Positions 36,575 through 39,883 of a stretch of 39,883 bases of DNA are shown here, one piece after another. The notes beneath the pieces are model-generated. The model saw nothing but the letters and a program-made list of their open reading frames with translations, searched no databases and had not been told where the DNA came from. The stretch's first letter is position 1; each line of letters begins with the position of its first letter. The stretch is from Burkholderiaceae bacterium (GTDB taxonomy: Bacteria; Pseudomonadota; Gammaproteobacteria; Burkholderiales; Burkholderiaceae_B): NCBI GenBank assembly GCA_030728985.1, contig JANQYI010000013.1:1-39883 (forward strand), written 5' to 3'. The position numbers and the translations under genes are program-made.

Positions 36575-37741
36575 ATGAAGATCGTCAAGATATTCGAACA
36601 GCCCGTTCGGTTAAAAAGTAGTATTTCAAATGCGCTTGTTGATTTTTCAACGCATACTGTCTCGATTATCGCCGTGGTGACAGATAAGATCATCGATGGA
36701 AAGCCCGCAGTTGGCCTGTCATTTAACTCGATTGGTCGATTTGATCAGAGTGGGATTTTGCGCAACAGAATGATTCCACGTTTGTTAAATGCAAAGCCTG
36801 AGACCTTGTTGAACCCAGCGTCTGAAAAGCTATGCCCGGAAAAAATATTGAAATGTGCCATGCAAAATGAAAAACCCGGCGGACACGGAGATCGGGCGCA
36901 TGCCGCTAGTGCGTTGGAAATAGCAATTTGGGATTTAAATGCAAAGCTCGAGGACGAGCCGGCTGCTGTCACGATCGCAAAACACTTTAATCGTGATTCG
37001 GTCATCCCTAAAATTTCTGTCTATGCCGCGGGTGGTTATTACTACGATGGCCAGCACAAACAAGCTCTTCAGGATGAGATCAGTGGCTACAAAGATAGCG
37101 GTTTCACTTTATTCAAAATGAAAATTGGTGGCGCCTCGATGTCCGAGGATATTCAAAGAATAGAAGCCGCATTGGAAATTGCTGGTGAAGGACACAATCT
37201 TGCCGTTGATGCGAATGGTCGTTTTGATTTAAGTCAGGCGACTGCGTATGGTCAAGCAATGGCGCCATACAAGTTGCGTTGGTACGAAGAGGCGGGAGAC
37301 CCTCTTGATTATGACCTAAATAGTCAATTAGCCCGTGTTTATAACGGCCCCCTTGCGACAGGTGAAAACTTGTTCTCTCGTCAGGATGTAAAAAATCTTG
37401 TGATGTACGGCGGTATGCGGCCTGATTCTGATATTTTTCAAATGGATCCCGGATTAAGTTATGGCATCACCGAGTATGCAAAGATGATTAAGGAGATTGA
37501 AAGTCAAGGCTATGACAGAAAATTTGCCTATCCTCATGGCGGGCAACTCATGGGTTTTCACATTGTTGCGGGTTTAGGATTAGGTGGCTGCGAGGTTTAT
37601 CCAAAAGTATTTCAGCCTATGGGTGGCTTTCAAGATGGCGCAATCATTGATAATGGTTTTGCAACGATTCCAGATTTACCAGGGTTTGGTTTTGAAAAAA
37701 AACTTAATTTAGCCAATCAGTTCGCGGATTTATTTAAATAA
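36575..37741 (+). CDS. tarD: D(-)-tartrate dehydratase (enolase superfamily)
   Basis: Predicted to dehydrate D-tartrate to oxaloacetate. The 388-residue product follows the characterised Bradyrhizobium enzyme along its length as I recall it: EKPGGHGDR, VYAAGGYYY, KMKIGG with general base K183, Mg ligands D212 (VDANGRF), E238 (WYEE) and E264 (ATGENLF), and H321 (YPHGG). Each is one residue before the numbering I remember for TarD (K184, D213, E239, E265, H322). The start is ATG 36575 with TAGGAA six bases upstream. The gene is visibly AT-richer than the core genes and sits right after tRNA-Thr with no transporter or regulator beside it, so horizontal acquisition is possible. A related sugar-acid dehydratase is the alternative. 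Confidence 0.85.
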   Translation: MKIVKIFEQPVRLKSSISNALVDFSTHTVSIIAVVTDKIIDGKPAVGLSFNSIGRFDQSGILRNRMIPRLLNAKPETLLNPASEKLCPEKILKCAMQNEKPGGHGDRAHAASALEIAIWDLNAKLEDEPAAVTIAKHFNRDSVIPKISVYAAGGYYYDGQHKQALQDEISGYKDSGFTLFKMKIGGASMSEDIQRIEAALEIAGEGHNLAVDANGRFDLSQATAYGQAMAPYKLRWYEEAGDPLDYDLNSQLARVYNGPLATGENLFSRQDVKNLVMYGGMRPDSDIFQMDPGLSYGITEYAKMIKEIESQGYDRKFAYPHGGQLMGFHIVAGLGLGGCEVYPKVFQPMGGFQDGAIIDNGFATIPDLPGFGFEKKLNLANQFADLFK

Positions 37742-37764
37742 TCTGTTGTACCGCCTTTATAAAT

Positions 37765-37798
37765 AAAGAAGCCGTCAGGATATCCTGACGGCTTCTTT
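37765..37798. terminator. Perfect palindromic bidirectional terminator
   Basis: A 34-bp perfect palindrome (AAAGAAGCCGTCAGGA and its complement) lies between the convergent tartrate dehydratase and fccB genes. Each arm ends in a short T-run in its own direction, so it can stop transcription from both sides. Confidence 0.9.
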
Positions 37799-37842
37799 GA
37801 AAATAAGTGCCAACCTAAAATCTAAGTTTTGCACTTGTCCTG

Positions 37843-39120
37843 TTAAACCAAACTATCTGCCCAAATATTTTTTGCCCAGCCCCATGCGTATGTACCTTCA
37901 AGCGCTGTCGGTGCTGGTGATAAACCACCCGATCCAGGCACCGTCTTAAAGGTCTTTTCTGCAGGCACGTATTGGTGCACGCTGGCGACGTGAACGACTT
38001 CCGTTGGATTGACAAAGCTGTAACACGTGTTTGTCAGCACTGGCTGTGGATTCACTGCAAAACCACTGAGTTCAGCGATGATCGCAGCAGCAGTTACCTT
38101 CGCATGCTGATTAGCCATATGGCCTGACTTAGGCATTGCAGGCGCAACCTGTATCGAGTCGCCAATAATATGAATGTCCTTGGCACCAACCGCTTCGAAA
38201 TTCAAGAAATTGACATTTGACCATCTGCCATTGGCATCAGCTAGTCCCGCTTTCACAATCAAATCACCAGCGCGCATCGGCGGCAAGATGTTCAACACAT
38301 CTGCCTTCACATCTTCTTGCACTTCGAACTTGATTGTGCGCGTCTTAGCATCAACGGCCGTCACATTGTGCTCAGGCGAGTATTGAATAATGCCAGGATA
38401 GAGCTTTGCCCATGCGGCTTTGAACAACTTGCCCTTTGATGTGACATCTTGGTTTGCGTCAAACACCAAGACTTTTGATTTTGGCTTGTGTTTCTGAAGA
38501 TAGTTGGCGACCTGGCACACGCGCTCGTAAGGCCCTGGAGGGCAACGATAGGGAGCCAGTGGGATGCTCAATGCATACACACCACCATCACGCATTTCTG
38601 CGATCTGCTTGTGCAGCGCGGTCGTCTCGGCACCCGCTTTCCATGCCTGGAGTGTCACACCCGCTTTGTTTGCCGCCTCGAGACCCTCAATTTTGTCCAT
38701 CATCAGGCCAATACCAGGCGACAAGACGAGTTTGTCGTATTTCACGGTTTGGCCAGATGCCAATTGAACCGTTTTCTTTTGTCGATCAATGCTCGCAACC
38801 ATGTCCTTGACCATCTTCACGCCATGATTTTTTGCAAGACCTGTGTATGGAACGGAAAGTGCGCTGAGCTGTTGCGAACCACCCACCACCAGATTGGAAA
38901 GCGGGCAAGAAATAAATTCGGGATTAGGCTCGATCAGTGTGACTTGAGCCGTATTGTTTGACAGCATGCGCAAATATTTCGCGGTGGTCGCTCCACCATA
39001 ACCTGCGCCCACCACGACGATCTGCGCAGACTTCAGTGAGCTGGCACTTGCTTGACCATTTAAACCAAATGCCAAGCCGGCAACCGCGGCGCTCTGTCCA
39101 AGAAAATGACGACGATTCAT
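37843..39120 (-). CDS. fccB: Flavocytochrome c sulfide dehydrogenase, flavoprotein subunit
   Basis: Oxidises sulfide (or polysulfide) in the periplasm using FAD and passes electrons to its cytochrome partner. The 425-residue product has a twin-arginine signal (NRRHFLGQSAAVAGLA), the FAD motif IVVVGAGYGGATTAKYLR, a CPLSNLVVGG segment, and cysteines C193 (YRCPPGPYER) and C366 (NTCYSF). After signal removal these fall close to the redox-active pair C161/C337 of the Allochromatium enzyme. It is 12 bp downstream of the cytochrome gene on the same strand. SoxF-type sulfide dehydrogenase is an equivalent name for this family. Confidence 0.88.
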   Translation of the reverse strand: MNRRHFLGQSAAVAGLAFGLNGQASASSLKSAQIVVVGAGYGGATTAKYLRMLSNNTAQVTLIEPNPEFISCPLSNLVVGGSQQLSALSVPYTGLAKNHGVKMVKDMVASIDRQKKTVQLASGQTVKYDKLVLSPGIGLMMDKIEGLEAANKAGVTLQAWKAGAETTALHKQIAEMRDGGVYALSIPLAPYRCPPGPYERVCQVANYLQKHKPKSKVLVFDANQDVTSKGKLFKAAWAKLYPGIIQYSPEHNVTAVDAKTRTIKFEVQEDVKADVLNILPPMRAGDLIVKAGLADANGRWSNVNFLNFEAVGAKDIHIIGDSIQVAPAMPKSGHMANQHAKVTAAAIIAELSGFAVNPQPVLTNTCYSFVNPTEVVHVASVHQYVPAEKTFKTVPGSGGLSPAPTALEGTYAWGWAKNIWADSLV

Positions 39121-39132
39121 ATTATTGCCCCT

Positions 39133-39465
39133 TTAGTTTTTCTTGCCGAGAACGCTAGCAATCGTTTTGAGTTGTTCGTCGGTATAACCTTTTGCAAGTT
39201 GATGCATGATGGTGCCAGTTCGTTTGCCCGTTTTATAGGCCATCAACAACTCATACATCACAGACTCTGGCAGCTGATTAATCATCGGTACAGTCACGCC
39301 GGGTACGCTGACGCCATTTGTGCCATGGCAATTCGCGCAGGTGGCGGCAAGACTTTGGTTATATAGACGCTGCGCTTGTATATCTTGCGCCTGCGCGGCT
39401 CCGCTCATGGTCAGGCCCGTTAGCCCGGACAGCAATAGTGCTGTCATCGAGAGGGTTTTACGCAT
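39133..39465 (-). CDS. fccA: Monohaem cytochrome c, likely sulfide dehydrogenase cytochrome subunit
   Basis: The 110-residue secreted class I cytochrome has a signal peptide (cut near AQA-QD), the haem motif CANCH (43-47) and a probable axial Met in GTIMHQLAKGYTDEQ (M87). Its position directly before fccB and its size fit the small monohaem FccA/SoxE partner, which would pass electrons toward the cytochrome c pool and the terminal oxidase. GAGGAG precedes the ATG. The 135 bp upstream should contain the operon promoter, but no clear boxes were seen. Confidence 0.85.
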   Translation of the reverse strand: MRKTLSMTALLLSGLTGLTMSGAAQAQDIQAQRLYNQSLAATCANCHGTNGVSVPGVTVPMINQLPESVMYELLMAYKTGKRTGTIMHQLAKGYTDEQLKTIASVLGKKN

Positions 39466-39600
39466 CGAATTTCTCCTCGGTTGAAAATTACGCTCTGTCG
39501 CTATCGTCCCTGTTATGGTGCTTGATTGGCAATAAAGGTTTACCCTTGTTGCCTTGAGGACGCCTCGCCACGTTTTGTTTATAGTTAAAGGGTCAGGTGA

Positions 39601-39883
39601 TTAAACTCCGTGCTGCGCAAACCATTTCAAACATTTGTCCCAGCCGTCTTTTGCCGGTCCTGCTTGATAGGTCGCGCGGTAATCCGCATGAAAAGCATGT
39701 GGCGCATCAGGATAAATCTCGAAACGACTCGCCGCCGCTGCTTTGTTATTTGCCGCGGCCGCGAGCGCTTTTTTCATTTGATCCACGGTTTCTAAACTAA
39801 TCCCTGTATCTTTACCGCCATACAGTCCAAGAACTGGGGCCTTAAGTTGTGCGGCCAAGTCGACAGGATGTGCGGGAAAGTTT
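39601..39883 (-). CDS. Dienelactone hydrolase-family protein, N-terminal part outside window
   Basis: Only the last ~94 codons are present; the frame is open to the window end. The sequence LKAPVLGLYGGKDTGI contains the Asp, and YPDAPHAFHADYR the His, of the alpha/beta-hydrolase triad in dienelactone hydrolases (carboxymethylenebutenolidase family). The Cys/Ser nucleophile would lie in the missing part. It ends QHGV-TAA. The specific substrate is unknown, and many family members are not involved in chlorocatechol breakdown. Confidence 0.82.
   Translation of the reverse strand, partial: NFPAHPVDLAAQLKAPVLGLYGGKDTGISLETVDQMKKALAAAANNKAAAASRFEIYPDAPHAFHADYRATYQAGPAKDGWDKCLKWFAQHGV

Noticed and set aside
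1..39883. CRISPR arrays, phage genes, intact insertion sequences, toxin-antitoxin pairs or defence genes
   Set aside because: None seen; the only mobile-element-derived gene is the inactivated RAYT homologue, and the only short tandem repeat is the 3 x 12 bp unit before tatB.

Overview
The window looks like chromosomal DNA of a betaproteobacterium, most likely order Burkholderiales and perhaps an Alcaligenaceae-like lineage. The family guess rests only on gene order and protein style. The main clues are the run mla - yadGH-like - ibaG - murA - his - hinT - tatABC followed by petABC-sspAB, a short-form HisG, a caa3/aa3-type CoxB with a fused cytochrome c domain, and moderate GC. Almost everything is core metabolism, so it is not a mobile or phage region.

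Layout. (1) 1-2636, minus strand: ctaD (cut by the window edge) and ctaC of the terminal oxidase. (2) 2853-3698: a Nudix hydrolase, convergent with and overlapping a large cation:proton antiporter with a cyclic-nucleotide-like tail (3664-6189, minus). (3) 6268-7149, minus: rpoH, with a compact upstream region holding a near-perfect CIRCE (HrcA) operator inside a sigma70-type promoter and a sigmaE-type promoter just upstream. (4) 7313-8982: an SdiA-regulated-like beta-propeller protein, then a full-length RAYT-type transposase homologue that has lost its catalytic residues. (5) 9127-15339: gltB-gltD, glutamate synthase. (6) 15478-29921: a head-to-tail array of 21 genes with tight spacing: mlaFEDAC (no mlaB), an ABC-2 exporter pair, ibaG, murA, hisG-D-B-H-A-F-I-E (no hisC), hinT and tatABC. 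It ends in a clear intrinsic terminator. (7) 30076-30438: a small XRE-type regulator, followed by 340 bp of wreckage of a DegS/HtrA-like protease gene. (8) 30801-35129: a Nif3-like protein, mscL (minus), and petABC for the cytochrome bc1 complex. (9) 35218-36281: sspA-sspB. (10) 36359-36434: tRNA-Thr(UGU). (11) 36575-39883: an accessory-looking part with a D-tartrate dehydratase gene (AT-richer), a perfect palindromic bidirectional terminator, the flavocytochrome c sulfide dehydrogenase pair fccA-fccB (minus), and the 3' part of a dienelactone hydrolase-family gene (minus).

How the genes fit together. The bc1 complex (petABC) and the cytochrome oxidase (ctaCD) form an aerobic electron-transport chain into which FccAB could feed electrons from sulfide through cytochrome c. 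The Rieske protein and FccB carry twin-arginine signals, and the Tat export machinery is encoded nearby. The mla genes and murA serve envelope lipid asymmetry and peptidoglycan synthesis. The rpoH control region would connect cytoplasmic heat shock (HrcA) and envelope stress (sigmaE), while the adjacent-to-tat DegS/HtrA-like protease has been destroyed by stop, frameshift and deletion.

I did not find a clearly undescribed multi-gene system. The observations most worth checking are the dual rpoH control region, the protease pseudogene, the catalytically dead RAYT, the competing hairpins in the hisG-hisD gap, and the gene losses in the mla and his clusters.
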